From assembly GCA_002389045.1 (NCBI GenBank), contig DGNS01000009.1:201898-265897 (forward strand): 64,000 nt of DNA, in the 5' to 3' direction. The translations under genes and the position numbers were made by a program. Under the pieces are notes generated by a model, which saw only the letters and a list, made by a program, of their open reading frames with translations, did no database searches and was not told where the DNA came from. This stretch comes from Thiotrichaceae bacterium UBA4486. GTDB lineage: Bacteria; Pseudomonadota; Gammaproteobacteria; Eutrophobiales; Eutrophobiaceae. How positions within the stretch are numbered: the first letter of the stretch is position 1; every line of letters starts with the position of its first letter. This document shows, in pieces, positions 18,059-27,180 of the stretch.

Positions 18059-18174
18059 ACCCGGGGCATTCCTGCCGCTATCGTATAAACTGAACTGATA
18101 GTAACGATACAATAGTTATTTTAAGATAAGTCTGTTCCGTTTCAGGCAGCTATTCCCGACCAAGGATTCGACCT

Positions 18175-19998
18175 ATGCACGGTGAAACCCTGTTTGCCCT
18201 GGCCATGATTGGAATTCTCGGCATGGCCTGTCAGTGGCTGGCCTGGTGGGCACGCCTGCCGGCGATCCTGTTTCTGCTGCTTGGTGGAATTGTCGCCGGA
18301 CCGGTCACCGGCTGGCTGCAACCGGACATCCTCTTCAACCAGTTACTTTTTCCCATCGTCTCCCTATCGGTGGCCGTTATCCTGTTCGAGGGCAGCCTGA
18401 CGCTCAAGATCCATGACATCAAGGGACTGGGGACCATGGTGCGCAACCTGATCAGTGTCGGTGCGGCACTGACCTGGGTGGGGTCGGCCGTGACCACTCA
18501 TTACCTGCTGGATTTTTCCTGGCAACTGTCCTTTCTGTTCGGCGCCGTGGTCATCGTCACCGGGCCAACGGTAATCATTCCCATGCTGCGAACGGTACGG
18601 CCCAATGCCAAGATTTCCAACATCCTGCGCTGGGAAGGCATCACCATTGACCCGCTGGGGGCACTAATGGCGGTACTGGTATTTGATTTCATCATTTCCG
18701 GTCAGGGTGAAAACGCCATCGGTAATGTCCTTGTTGAATTCAGCAAGATCATTCTGGTCGGCGGCGTCAACGGAACCGTGGCGGCGCTGGCGCTGGGCTA
18801 CGTCCTGCGGCAACACCTGATCCCGGAATACCTGCGTAACGTGCTGGCCTTGACCCTGGTCTTCGGCGTCTTTGCCCTGTCGGACCTGATGGTGCATGAA
18901 TCCGGCCTGCTGGCGGTCACCCTGATGGGCATGATCCTGGCCAACATGAAAGACACCAACATCGATGACATTCTCGATTTCAAGGAAAGCCTGAGTGTTC
19001 TGCTGATCTCGGGACTGTTTATTATTCTTGCTGCTCGCGTTGAGTTTCACCAGTTCCAGCAACTGGGGACGGGCGCCGTGCTGGTGCTGCTAATCCTGAT
19101 GTTTATTATCCGGCCTGTTGCCGTATGGCTGTGCGCCATTGGATCGGATCTGACCTTCAGTGAAAAAACCATGATTGCCTGGATCGGGCCGCGGGGTATT
19201 GTTGCCGCCGCCGTAGCGGCGCTGTTCGCTATCCGCCTGGAGGAAGCCGGCTATAGTGAAGCCACTTTGCTGGTGCCGCTGACATTTTTGATCATCATTG
19301 GCACCGTAGTCATCCAGAGCGCCACGGCGAAGCATATTGCCAGGTGGCTGGGTGTTCGTGAACCACCACCCACCGGGGTGCTGATCATCGGCGCCGGTAA
19401 CGTCGCCCGGGTCATAGGCAAGGCCCTGCAATCACTGGATCTCAAGGTTGTGCTGACCGACAGCAACTGGGAAAACACCAGTCTGGCCCGTATGGAAGGC
19501 ATGAATACCTATTACGGCAATCCCATCTCCGAACATGCCGACCGCAATCTTGATCTTCTTGGATTGGGCAAAATGATTGCCCTTTCGGGTCGCGGCAATC
19601 TCGACACACTTGCCAGCCTGCGGTTTCGAAAAGAGTTTGGATCCAATAATGTGTACGAATTAAAAACCAATCGCGAACAACTGATCTCCGATAAACACCA
19701 GATATCGACCAGGCATCGCGGATACAAGCTGTTTGGCGAGGACGTCACCTACGGGAAACTCGCTAACTGGATCGGAAATGGTGCGGAGATTAAAAAATCA
19801 AAGTTGCGCGATGAATACGATTTCGAATCCTATCTGAAAAACTACGAGGGACGGGTGTTACCGCTGTTTGCCCTGGACACCAGGGGTCGCTTGCAGATAT
19901 TTACCAGTGAAAAGGAACTCAAGCCGTCAAACGGCTGGCAGATCATCAGTCTTATCCTGCCAAAAGATCGCCTGCAAGCGACAGCTGTGGCAAGCTGA
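18175..19998 (+). CDS. CPA-type Na+(K+)/H+ antiporter with nucleotide-binding domain
   Basis: The 607-residue inner membrane protein has about 12-13 hydrophobic helices (residues 1-385), including LGGIVAGPVTGWL and the ion-path segment IDPLGALMAVLVFDF with the acidic residue usual for CPA1 exchangers. A cytosolic Rossmann part (GVLIIGAGNVARVIGKAL, about 398-415) and a TrkA-C-like tail follow. Such fusions link cation/proton exchange to a regulatory nucleotide or ion. The family is clear; whether it moves Na+ or K+ is not. It is followed by the twin small RNA units. Confidence 0.85.
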   Translation: MHGETLFALAMIGILGMACQWLAWWARLPAILFLLLGGIVAGPVTGWLQPDILFNQLLFPIVSLSVAVILFEGSLTLKIHDIKGLGTMVRNLISVGAALTWVGSAVTTHYLLDFSWQLSFLFGAVVIVTGPTVIIPMLRTVRPNAKISNILRWEGITIDPLGALMAVLVFDFIISGQGENAIGNVLVEFSKIILVGGVNGTVAALALGYVLRQHLIPEYLRNVLALTLVFGVFALSDLMVHESGLLAVTLMGMILANMKDTNIDDILDFKESLSVLLISGLFIILAARVEFHQFQQLGTGAVLVLLILMFIIRPVAVWLCAIGSDLTFSEKTMIAWIGPRGIVAAAVAALFAIRLEEAGYSEATLLVPLTFLIIIGTVVIQSATAKHIARWLGVREPPPTGVLIIGAGNVARVIGKALQSLDLKVVLTDSNWENTSLARMEGMNTYYGNPISEHADRNLDLLGLGKMIALSGRGNLDTLASLRFRKEFGSNNVYELKTNREQLISDKHQISTRHRGYKLFGEDVTYGKLANWIGNGAEIKKSKLRDEYDFESYLKNYEGRVLPLFALDTRGRLQIFTSEKELKPSNGWQIISLILPKDRLQATAVAS

Positions 19999-20097
19999 AC
20001 TATATATATCAGGCCTGTATAGCAAGCATGAGACATCCGTCACACTTTCCGACGGGCTTCTGTGAGTCCCGTCACACCATCCCCTTAGATTAATCAC

Positions 20098-20197
20098 TAT
20101 AGTAAACATTGAAGACATCATATCTCTGATGCTTGTAAGCTACTCGGAACCTGCCTGAAACCCTCCTCCCCCCATCAGGCAGTTCCGGGTTTTTTTT
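20098..20197 (+). ncRNA. Candidate small RNA A of a tandem pair, C-rich terminator loop
   Basis: A TATAGT -10 box (20098-20103) is followed by a predicted start near 20110. An 88-nt transcript would end in a strong terminator: stem 20145-20158 with 20175-20188 (one bulged C) and U8 at 20190-20197. The 16-nt terminator loop is almost pure pyrimidine and contains CCCTCCTCCCCCC, complementary to Shine-Dalgarno sequences. The 5' segment TGAAGACATCAT recurs in copy B, 227 bp downstream. No ORF with a ribosome site is present. A trans-acting RNA that pairs with ribosome-binding sites is the inferred role; the -35 region is poor. Confidence 0.6.
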
Positions 20198-20324
20198 GCC
20201 CGGGAATGACCTGCAGATGTGGGCTGTCCGCAGATTCAAAACATACGTACCGTTTTGTGACAGGCTCGACAGTAAATACCCTGATACGTGTTTTCCATCA
20301 CAGAAAGTCCGGCGTGAATTTCGC

Positions 20325-20424
20325 TATAGTTAATAGTGAAGACATCATTACCTTCCTGGATACGCCATATGTACCCGGGGCCGGACTTTCCTCCCCCAAC
20401 ACCTTCCGGTCCCGGGTTTTTTTT
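20325..20424 (+). ncRNA. Candidate small RNA B of a tandem pair, C-rich terminator loop
   Basis: The plan is the same as in copy A: TATAGT at 20325-20330, predicted start near 20337, conserved TGAAGACATCAT near the 5' end. The terminator stem (20373-20385 with 20405-20417, one G-U) has a loop containing TTCCTCCCCC and is followed by U8 at 20417-20424. Predicted length is again about 88 nt. The stem sequence differs entirely from copy A while structure, loop chemistry, -10 box and 5' block are kept, which suggests selection and not recent duplication. Similar words (TTGCC, GGAAT, GACCT) also follow both terminators. Confidence 0.6.
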
Positions 20425-20653
20425 GCCTGGAATTTGACCTCTCATCTTTTCGGACACCACAGGCATTTTTCAGTAGTCAACGTCTTGTCGCCAATGACAC
20501 ACATTGTTCTCACCAGGACTATTATCAGCATTAATCAAAATTCTATGCAAAAACCACACGTTAACTGGAAATGCTAAAGAGATATAAAGTTGGCATCCAA
20601 TATGCACTTAAATTGATCAGGATAATCCGGCAGTTCCCTGCCTGGAGGGGCAC

Positions 20654-20923
20654 ATGATTGAAACACACCTGATCCCTTATAACGTGGCCCATCGTTATGC
20701 CTGCATTACCGGCTGTCCACTGTGTGGCAAAAATGACGGCTATGTGAACACTGGCGCGAGGCACTGGGTCATTTGCCATGAACACAGGATCAAATGGCTG
20801 CTTGGTGAAAACCTGTTCGAGGGCTGGCAGAACCAGACGATTTTCCAGTACTACGATAATCTCCAGGTTCTTGCGACCTATACCGATGTTAACCCCCTGA
20901 TCGCCAGGGGTACCCGGCACTGA
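20654..20923 (+). CDS. Small Cys-rich conserved-looking protein
   Basis: The 89-residue product carries CPLCGK (21-26) and WVICHEHRIKW (38-48), giving a likely zinc-binding set of Cys21, Cys24, Cys41 and His42/His44, followed by acidic and aromatic segments. The ATG has GGAGGGG six bases upstream, and base use is like a real gene, so it is probably translated. I do not recognise a named function. The layout resembles short zinc-ribbon proteins seen as orphans in environmental gammaproteobacteria. It lies downstream of the two small RNA units and converges on the ribbon-helix-helix gene. Confidence 0.65.
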   Translation: MIETHLIPYNVAHRYACITGCPLCGKNDGYVNTGARHWVICHEHRIKWLLGENLFEGWQNQTIFQYYDNLQVLATYTDVNPLIARGTRH

Positions 20924-20943
20924 ATTCGGCACATATATTCTGG

Positions 20944-20969
20944 CCAAAAAAAAACCACGAATGTGGTTT
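20944..20969 (-). terminator. Terminator of the ribbon-helix-helix gene
   Basis: On the minus strand AAACCAC, loop ATTC, GTGGTTT is followed by a further run of T (complement of the A-run at 20946-20954). It lies about 90 bp past the stop at 21060. Confidence 0.7.
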
Positions 20970-21059
20970 CTGTTAATCAGCAGGGGAAGGAAGTCGGCCA
21001 CCGACTGCATTGGCCGGTGGCTCAAGTATCCTGTTATTGTTTTCTAATCAGGCGAACAG

Positions 21060-21266
21060 CTAATCGGCAATGCCCGCGTATTGCAGACCCTCCTGTACCC
21101 GCATAGAACGCTCGGCACGATAAACCTGTAAATCATTGCTATCAAGAAACTGCTCGATAGCGTAATTCATCAGTGTGTTTCTGGAAAGGTGCAGGGAGTT
21201 GGCGAGCAAATCCAGCTGTTTTACTGACTTGGAATCAGTTTGCACTATGACTGATACAGTTGACAT
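21060..21266 (-). CDS. Ribbon-helix-helix (CopG-like) protein
   Basis: This is a 68-residue protein starting MSTVSVIVQTDSKSVKQLDLL, with a beta strand followed by two helices (LSRNTLMNYAIEQFLDS) as in CopG/MetJ-type DNA-binding antitoxins and regulators. The start at 21266 is set by GGAGGG nine bases upstream; a longer frame from 21347 is unsupported. No toxin gene is adjacent, so it is either an orphan antitoxin-like regulator or acts elsewhere. An 18-bp palindrome at 21485-21502, upstream of the gene, is a possible operator. Confidence 0.65.
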   Translation of the reverse strand: MSTVSVIVQTDSKSVKQLDLLANSLHLSRNTLMNYAIEQFLDSNDLQVYRAERSMRVQEGLQYAGIAD

Positions 21267-21484
21267 TATTACTACCCTCCAGGTGGCATATGAACGTAAT
21301 GCGGGGTGTTTGCTTCTGACAGTGTAGACTATAGGCATTTCCTTCATAACTTGCTATTTTTAAAGAGTTTTTTCAAGGCGCCGGATCAATTCATGAGATA
21401 AATCAATTGCTTGAATTCAGGCCTCTGAAAGCCTTTGTCAAGGACCAGGAAACAATTAATTCACAATGTTATGAAAACGTCATA

Positions 21485-21502
21485 ATGCTGCAGCTGCAGC
21501 AT
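21485..21502. promoter_or_regulatory. 18-bp perfect palindrome
   Basis: ATGCTGCAG is followed directly by its reverse complement. It sits in the 513-bp spacer between the ribbon-helix-helix gene and the secretion adaptor gene, about 220 bp upstream of the former. A perfect palindrome without loop is more like a protein-binding site than a terminator. Confidence 0.4.
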
Positions 21503-21677
21503 AAAAAACTGATTATTTTTTACAATGAATGACTTGCGATATGAAGCTAATCCGTGGTCTCCAACTGTCCGGAATACACGGCGGGAAGTTGTTACCTCCG
21601 GTGCGAAAATCGTGAATTGACATTGATTTTCAAATCAGGCTCTCACAACGCCGGATGATGTCGTTCAGAGCTACTCT

Positions 21678-21767
21678 ATGGCTGAAGTTTTTATACCGGG
21701 TCGCAAACATCAAGGCATGTATCCGGAAGGAATCATTGATGAGTACCTGCTCGAAATGAACAAATAA
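21678..21767 (+). CDS. Possible 29-residue small ORF
   Basis: An ATG at 21678 opens 29 codons to TAA at 21765-21767; the peptide begins MAEVFIPGRKHQGMYPEGI. Composition looks protein-like and acidic at the end, but only a weak AGAG lies upstream. It could be a real microprotein or the remnant of a longer gene. The rest of the spacer 21267-21677 shows no other gene. Confidence 0.25.
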   Translation: MAEVFIPGRKHQGMYPEGIIDEYLLEMNK

Positions 21768-21779
21768 TAGAGAATATTT

Positions 21780-23114
21780 TCATCGTTCCCTCACACTCTC
21801 GTCCTTGTATCTCAACAAGGGACTCAACAAATATTCGATCAGTTTGCGTTTACCCATGTTCATCTCCACGGTCACGGCCATGCCCGGGCTTAGATTAACC
21901 ATTTTCTCATTCACCGGCATGGTGGTCTTTGCCATCTTCACCCGCATGGCGTATACGAGTCCCAGGTTTTCATCGGCGGTGGCATCGTTGGAAAGGGTTT
22001 TGATTTCACCATCAATGGTGCCGTACTTGGTGAAGGGAAACGTCTCCACCTTGATTTCCGCGGTCTGGCCTTCATGCACAAAACCGATGTCCTTGTTCGG
22101 CAGCCAGGCCTCTACTTCAATGGCGTCTTCTTCCGGAACTATACGCATGAGTTCCTGTGCCGGTGTCACTACGCCGCCAATGGTGTGAATAGCCAGTTGA
22201 TGAACCCTGCCGGTCACAGGGGCGGTCAACCGTTGCAGGAAGACTTTTTTTTCGGCCTTGATGCGTTCCTGTTCCAGCGAGGCGATGCGGTTTTCAACGT
22301 CGGCCAGTTCGCTTAACCGCTCGGACTCGAATTCCGATTGCATGTATTTACTACGCTGACGGATATTGGCACTGGCGGCATCAAGACTGACAAGGGTGTT
22401 TTTCTGCACTTCGCGTTCCCTGACCTGCTCGATGCGTTCTGCTTCCAGTTCCAGCCATTGCGTACGCGGCACCATGTTGTCTTTCAGCAATCCCTTGATG
22501 GATCCCGCGCGTTCGGTAATCAGGGGGATCGTCCCGTCCAGTTGCAGTATTCGTTGCAATACGGCGGCCCGTTCGGCCTGCCGTTGTTTGCGTTCGTCTT
22601 CGAGTGCGGCAAGGTTGGCGTTGAACTGGGCAAGTTGTTTGCGGATACGTTGTAATTGTAAATTGATTTGAACATCCGGCGCATTGATCCCGGCAAAATA
22701 GTCATCGTCCTGAACATCCGGATCAATGCTGTTCAGGACAGTCAGAAGCCGGGCCCGATCCAGTTTCAAAACCATCAGTTGTTCATGGATCTGATCGGCA
22801 TCCGCCCCTGTCAGTGTTGTATCGAGTTCAATCAGTGTATCGCCTGTGCGCACGTGCTGCCCCTCCTTGACATGGATCACACGGACGACCCCGCTTTCAA
22901 GCGGCTGGATGATTTTCACATTGCCGCTGGGTACGATTTTGCCCTGGGCGACGCCGACGATGTCTACTTTGCCGACCGTGGCCCAGACCACGGAGATGGA
23001 AAAGAACAACATGATCGCCCAGAGAATAAACCGGCTTGCAGGCAAGGGCGGTGTCTCCTGGATTTCAAGAGCGGCGGGTAAGAATTCGAGATGATCCCTG
23101 TTCATCATAATCAA
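21780..23114 (-). CDS. HlyD-family periplasmic adaptor of a type I secretion system
   Basis: The product has 444 residues: a short cytosolic start, one membrane helix (about 27-48, FILWAIMLFFSISVVWATVG), a lipoyl/barrel-sandwich half (VKIIQPLESGVVRVIHVKEGQHV), a long coiled-coil hairpin (about 120-300) and a C-terminal beta-barrel region (GMAVTVEMNMGKR). It would join the ABC exporter in the inner membrane to a TolC-like outer membrane channel. The start could also be the third Met at 23105. The ABC gene lies 104 bp upstream on the same strand. No TolC homologue or obvious RTX substrate is in the window. Confidence 0.9.
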   Translation of the reverse strand: MIMMNRDHLEFLPAALEIQETPPLPASRFILWAIMLFFSISVVWATVGKVDIVGVAQGKIVPSGNVKIIQPLESGVVRVIHVKEGQHVRTGDTLIELDTTLTGADADQIHEQLMVLKLDRARLLTVLNSIDPDVQDDDYFAGINAPDVQINLQLQRIRKQLAQFNANLAALEDERKQRQAERAAVLQRILQLDGTIPLITERAGSIKGLLKDNMVPRTQWLELEAERIEQVREREVQKNTLVSLDAASANIRQRSKYMQSEFESERLSELADVENRIASLEQERIKAEKKVFLQRLTAPVTGRVHQLAIHTIGGVVTPAQELMRIVPEEDAIEVEAWLPNKDIGFVHEGQTAEIKVETFPFTKYGTIDGEIKTLSNDATADENLGLVYAMRVKMAKTTMPVNEKMVNLSPGMAVTVEMNMGKRKLIEYLLSPLLRYKDESVRER

Positions 23115-23218
23115 TTGGCAGAGTATATGGCCCTGGTCTTTCTTCTATAAGTATTTTCTATTGCAGGATCGGTGCCGTGTTCATTCATCATTCCTTACCC
23201 ACCCTTGTTTGTTATTTG

Positions 23219-25366
23219 CTAGTTTGAACCGCCACCGCCGGACTGGTGACGGCACAATCTGGAGTAATAACCGTTTTTTGCGATCAACTCATTGTGTGTT
23301 CCACCTTCAACAATCCGGCCCTGCTCAATGACGATAATCTGGTCCGCGTCCTGTACGGCGCTGAGACGATGGGCAATGATAAACACTGTCCTGCCCTTGC
23401 AGATATAACGCATGTTCTGATGAATAATGTATTCGGATTCATAGTCGAGCGCGCTGGTGGCTTCATCCAGAATCAGGATCCCGGGATTGGTGATCAATGC
23501 CCGGGCGATGGCAACACGCTGACGCTGGCCGCCGGAGAGATTGCTGCCGCGTTCCCCGACAAGGTGATCATAGCCTTCGGTCAGTTCCAGTATGAAATCG
23601 TGAGCGCCGGCCATTTTCGCCGCCTGCACCACGCGTTCCATGGCAATAGCCGGGTCACTGAGCGCAATGTTTTCGCGGATACTGCGGTTGAAAAGAAAAT
23701 TCTCCTGCAGGACCACGCCGATATTGCGGCGCAGCCAGGCCGTATCGACCATGGCCAGGTCAACACCGTCAACGAGCACCCGCCCGCACTGCGGCACGTA
23801 TAGCCTTTGCACGAGTTTGCCCAGGGTACTTTTGCCGGAACCGGACCGCCCGACGATTCCGATAACCTTCCCGGGCGGTACATTCAACGACAGATTGTGC
23901 AGTATTTCCGCGCCTTCCGTTTGATAACGAAAAGTCACATTTTCAAACGTCACCCGTCCTTCCAGTGCCGGTAACGACGCCCGACCCGGCCGGTATGCCG
24001 GTTCCGTGCAGGCATTCAGGATATCGCCAAGCCTCTGGACGGAGATCCCCGCCTGTTGAAAATCCTGCCAGAGTTGCACCAGTCTGAGTATAGGTCCGCT
24101 GACGCGGCCGGCGAGCATGTTGAAGGCCACGAGTTGCCCGACGGTGAGATCGCCGTTGATCACCGCCCGTGCGCCGATCCACAGGATCAAAACCACGGTA
24201 ACCTTGTTGATCAGGGACGCACCCTGGTTAGCGATGTTACCGAGGTTGGTGGCCTTGAAACCGGCATTTACGTAACCGGCCAGTTGCTCTTCCCAACGGC
24301 GCTGGTTCTGAGGCTCCACCGCACCGGTCTTGAGTGTTTCGATACCGTTGACCGTCTCCACCAGGAACGCCTGGTTCTCAGCGCCGCGATTGAATTTCTC
24401 ATGTAGACGAGCCCGCAGCACGGGTGTAATAAAGAATGCAAGGGCCATGTAAAACGGAATGGCTCCGAGAACGATAAAGGTAAGTAAAGGGCTGTATAAA
24501 TACATAACCGCGAAAAACACTACGGTAAACAGTAAATCAATGACCAGTGTGATGGCCGAGCCGGTAATGAAGTTACGGATGCTGTCCAGTTCACGCACGC
24601 GCGCCACGGTATCGCCGACTCGCCTGGCCTCGAAATAATTGAGAGGCAACCGTAGAAGATGCCTGAACAGATCCGAACCCAGTGTTACATCAATACGATT
24701 GGTGGTGTGGGAGAAGACGTAGGTGCGCAGACCGTTCAGGAGTACATCGAACAGGGACACCACCAGAAGACCAACCGCGAGCACATCCAGTGTGGTCAAT
24801 CCTCGATGCACCAGCACCTTGTCGATAACCACCTGAAAAAAAAGCGGCGTAATCAGGGCAAACAGCTGAATGAAGAACGAGGCAACAAGCACTTCACCGA
24901 GTAAGAGCCGGTATTTGAGAATGGCCGGAATAAACCAGGAGAAATCGAAGGATTTGAAATCGGCAATCACGCCGCTGCGCTTGCTGACCAGGATCAATTC
25001 ACCGCTCCAGCGATCCTCAAACACCTCGCGGTCCAGGTGTTCCGGGCCTTGCTGATTCGGATCCTGTATCAGCACCTTGTCCGGTGCAATCCGGCCAATA
25101 ATGAAATAGCCCCCGTCGGGGCTTCTGGCGATGGCCGGCATATGCGTCTTTTGCAGCCGATCCCACGTGCTTTTTACAGCGCGCGCCTTCAGATGCAGTG
25201 ACCTGGCAGCACGTAAGATACGCGAATTATCGAACGGCTGACCGGATTGACCGAAATGGTGCCGCAACTGATCCGGCTCAGCCGGGATTTGATGCAGATT
25301 TGCCAGTACTATAAGACAGGAGAGACCTGTATCCACCATCCCTGTCTGGTCTTCTCCTGAAGACAT
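23219..25366 (-). CDS. Type I secretion ABC transporter (HlyB-like)
   Basis: This is a 715-residue exporter half. The N-terminal C39-like domain (1-130) starts TGLSCLIVLANLHQIP and seems to lack the catalytic Cys, as in HlyB-type exporters of RTX proteins that do not cleave a leader. A six-helix membrane domain (about 150-430) follows, then an ATPase domain with GRSGSGKST, LSGGQRQRVAIARAL and LILDEATSAL. It would export an unfolded protein with a C-terminal signal, together with the HlyD-like adaptor that follows. The cargo is not encoded nearby, so it is elsewhere or unrecognised. Confidence 0.9.
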   Translation of the reverse strand: MSSGEDQTGMVDTGLSCLIVLANLHQIPAEPDQLRHHFGQSGQPFDNSRILRAARSLHLKARAVKSTWDRLQKTHMPAIARSPDGGYFIIGRIAPDKVLIQDPNQQGPEHLDREVFEDRWSGELILVSKRSGVIADFKSFDFSWFIPAILKYRLLLGEVLVASFFIQLFALITPLFFQVVIDKVLVHRGLTTLDVLAVGLLVVSLFDVLLNGLRTYVFSHTTNRIDVTLGSDLFRHLLRLPLNYFEARRVGDTVARVRELDSIRNFITGSAITLVIDLLFTVVFFAVMYLYSPLLTFIVLGAIPFYMALAFFITPVLRARLHEKFNRGAENQAFLVETVNGIETLKTGAVEPQNQRRWEEQLAGYVNAGFKATNLGNIANQGASLINKVTVVLILWIGARAVINGDLTVGQLVAFNMLAGRVSGPILRLVQLWQDFQQAGISVQRLGDILNACTEPAYRPGRASLPALEGRVTFENVTFRYQTEGAEILHNLSLNVPPGKVIGIVGRSGSGKSTLGKLVQRLYVPQCGRVLVDGVDLAMVDTAWLRRNIGVVLQENFLFNRSIRENIALSDPAIAMERVVQAAKMAGAHDFILELTEGYDHLVGERGSNLSGGQRQRVAIARALITNPGILILDEATSALDYESEYIIHQNMRYICKGRTVFIIAHRLSAVQDADQIIVIEQGRIVEGGTHNELIAKNGYYSRLCRHQSGGGGSN

Positions 25367-25545
25367 TCCTTTAATCCGTAAAAATATCGTACGCTATTAA
25401 TTTACGCTGTTCAGAAAATTTTGTAATCACTCATATGGGTGAAATGCATGAGTAAATTCGAATCATATACCCGATGCTGCTACGTGACTATACCTGTGCA
25501 GAGTCAATGAATCGGGGATAGAGATGGAAGTTTAAACCGGGCCTT

Positions 25546-26913
25546 TCAGAGGCTGGACTGAATTGCTGATTCCACCTGTCTGGCCAGTTCTGCGCAGAGG
25601 TGATCGATCTGGCTGGCATTTTCGCCTTCGACCATCACCCGGATGAGGGGCTCGGTGCCGGAAGGACGCAAGAGGACGCGGCCGGTGCTACCGAGATCGC
25701 TTTCGGCGGATTTAACCGCCTCGCCGATGGCCGGTATTGAATCGATATCAACTTTTTGTTCGATGCGAACATTGATCATTTTTTGCGGGTACTTGGTCAT
25801 GCCCGATTTCAGATCTTTCAGGGATTTGCCGGTTTGCATCATGGTTTGCAAGATCTGCAACGCGGAGATGATGCCGTCACCGGTGGTGGTCATGTCCAGG
25901 TTGATGATGTGACCGGAAGATTCGCCACCCAGTTTCAGATTGGATGCGATCAGCTTCTCCAGAATGTAGCGGTCACCCACTTTCACCCGGTGAAAATCCA
26001 GATCCATCCCGCGCACTGCGTGTTCAAGACCGAGGTTACTCATCAGGGTGCCGACCACGGCGCCGTTGATTTCCTGTTGCCGGGCTTGCGCAATAATAAA
26101 CAGTGCCTCGTCACCATCAACGATAGTGCCTTCATTGTCGACCAGGATCAGGCGATCGCCGTCACCATCCAGTGCTATACCGATGTCGGCGCCCTCTTCC
26201 ATCACCGTCTGTTTCATCAACATCGGCTTGGTGGCGCCGCATTCCTCGTTGATGTTCAGGCCATCCGGCTCCGCGCCAATACTGATCACAGTAGCGCCGC
26301 ATTCCTCCAGGACCTTGGGTGCGATGCTGTAAGCGGCGCCGTTGGCGGAGTCGAGCACAATGCGTAAGCCGTTGAAATGCACATCGGGATGCACCTTGCT
26401 CTTGCAGAATTCGATATAACGGCGAGCGGCATCGGCCATGCGTATGGCCTTGCCGAGGTGGCGTGAATAAACACTTTCCATCGACTTGTCGAGTTCCGCC
26501 TCGATGAGCAATTCAATGTCATCAGGCAATTTAAGGCCCTTGCTGCAGAAGAATTTGATACCGTTATCGTAGTAGGGATTGTGCGAAGCGCTGATGACAA
26601 TACCACCGCGGGCGCGGGTGCTGCGGGTCAGGTAGGCAATGGCGGGGGTGGGCATTGGGCCCAGCAAACGTATATCCACTCCGGCAGCGGAGAGTCCGGC
26701 TTCCAGCGCCGATTCGAACATGTAACCGGAGATGCGCGTGTCCTTGCCGATGAGTATGGGACCTTCGCCCTCGCGGGCCAGTACCCGTCCGGCCGCCCAG
26801 CCCAGTTTCATGATGAACTCCGGCGTAATGGGGCCTTCGCCCACGCTGCCCCGGATACCATCGGTACCGAAATATTTCCGTTGCGTCGTAATTATCGTTC
26901 TCCCTATTACCAA
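25546..26913 (-). CDS. glmM: Phosphoglucosamine mutase
   Basis: GlmM interconverts glucosamine-6-phosphate and glucosamine-1-phosphate for UDP-GlcNAc synthesis. The product (up to 455 residues) has the phosphoserine loop ISASHNP (active Ser about 110), the metal loop ALDGDGDR (about 247-254) and the phosphate-binding RPSGTEPLIRVMVEG. The start is unusual: there is no ATG before the conserved RKYFGTDGIRG. TTG at 26913 follows AGGGA closely, whereas AGGGAG (about 26903-26908) sits 7 bases before an in-frame ATT at 26892 that would give the usual N-terminal length. It is preceded by an 81-bp repeat array instead of the common folP. Confidence 0.93.
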   Translation of the reverse strand: MVIGRTIITTQRKYFGTDGIRGSVGEGPITPEFIMKLGWAAGRVLAREGEGPILIGKDTRISGYMFESALEAGLSAAGVDIRLLGPMPTPAIAYLTRSTRARGGIVISASHNPYYDNGIKFFCSKGLKLPDDIELLIEAELDKSMESVYSRHLGKAIRMADAARRYIEFCKSKVHPDVHFNGLRIVLDSANGAAYSIAPKVLEECGATVISIGAEPDGLNINEECGATKPMLMKQTVMEEGADIGIALDGDGDRLILVDNEGTIVDGDEALFIIAQARQQEINGAVVGTLMSNLGLEHAVRGMDLDFHRVKVGDRYILEKLIASNLKLGGESSGHIINLDMTTTGDGIISALQILQTMMQTGKSLKDLKSGMTKYPQKMINVRIEQKVDIDSIPAIGEAVKSAESDLGSTGRVLLRPSGTEPLIRVMVEGENASQIDHLCAELARQVESAIQSSL

Positions 26914-26935
26914 TACTTCCCTGTTGAATCAGGGT

Positions 26936-27180
26936 TCATCATTTCGAACCGAAAGGAGATCTCATTCTCCAGTCGGAACAAGGATTTCTCCCTGCGGTCG
27001 AAATGACATGGTTTTATTTGTCATCCCGAACCAATAAGAGATCTCTCTCCGGTCGAAACAGGGATTTGTCCCTGCGGTCGAAATGACATGGTTTTCATTT
27101 GTCATCCCGAACCGATGGGAGATCCATCCCCCGGTCGAGACAGGGATTTGTCCCTGCGGTCGAAATGACAATGTTTTACT
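26936..27180. repeat. 81-bp repeat, three tandem copies
   Basis: Three units begin at about 26936, 27020 and 27101. Units 2 and 3 start GTCATCCCGAACC and all three end GGTCGAAATGACA, so each unit is an imperfect inverted repeat flanking GAGATC and CCTGCGG words. The first copy is the most diverged. Similar GTCAT...ATGAC elements are scattered in many bacterial genomes as non-autonomous palindromic repeats. They fill the 300-bp spacer between ftsH and glmM. Confidence 0.8.

Noticed and set aside
20206..20577. 123-codon frame across small RNA unit B
   Set aside because: It runs through the strong terminator and the promoter of unit B and has no ribosome site; the non-coding reading explains the conserved features better.
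26936..27180. Remnant of folP in the ftsH-glmM gap
   Set aside because: All three reading frames on both strands consist of the 81-bp repeat; no dihydropteroate synthase motif is present.
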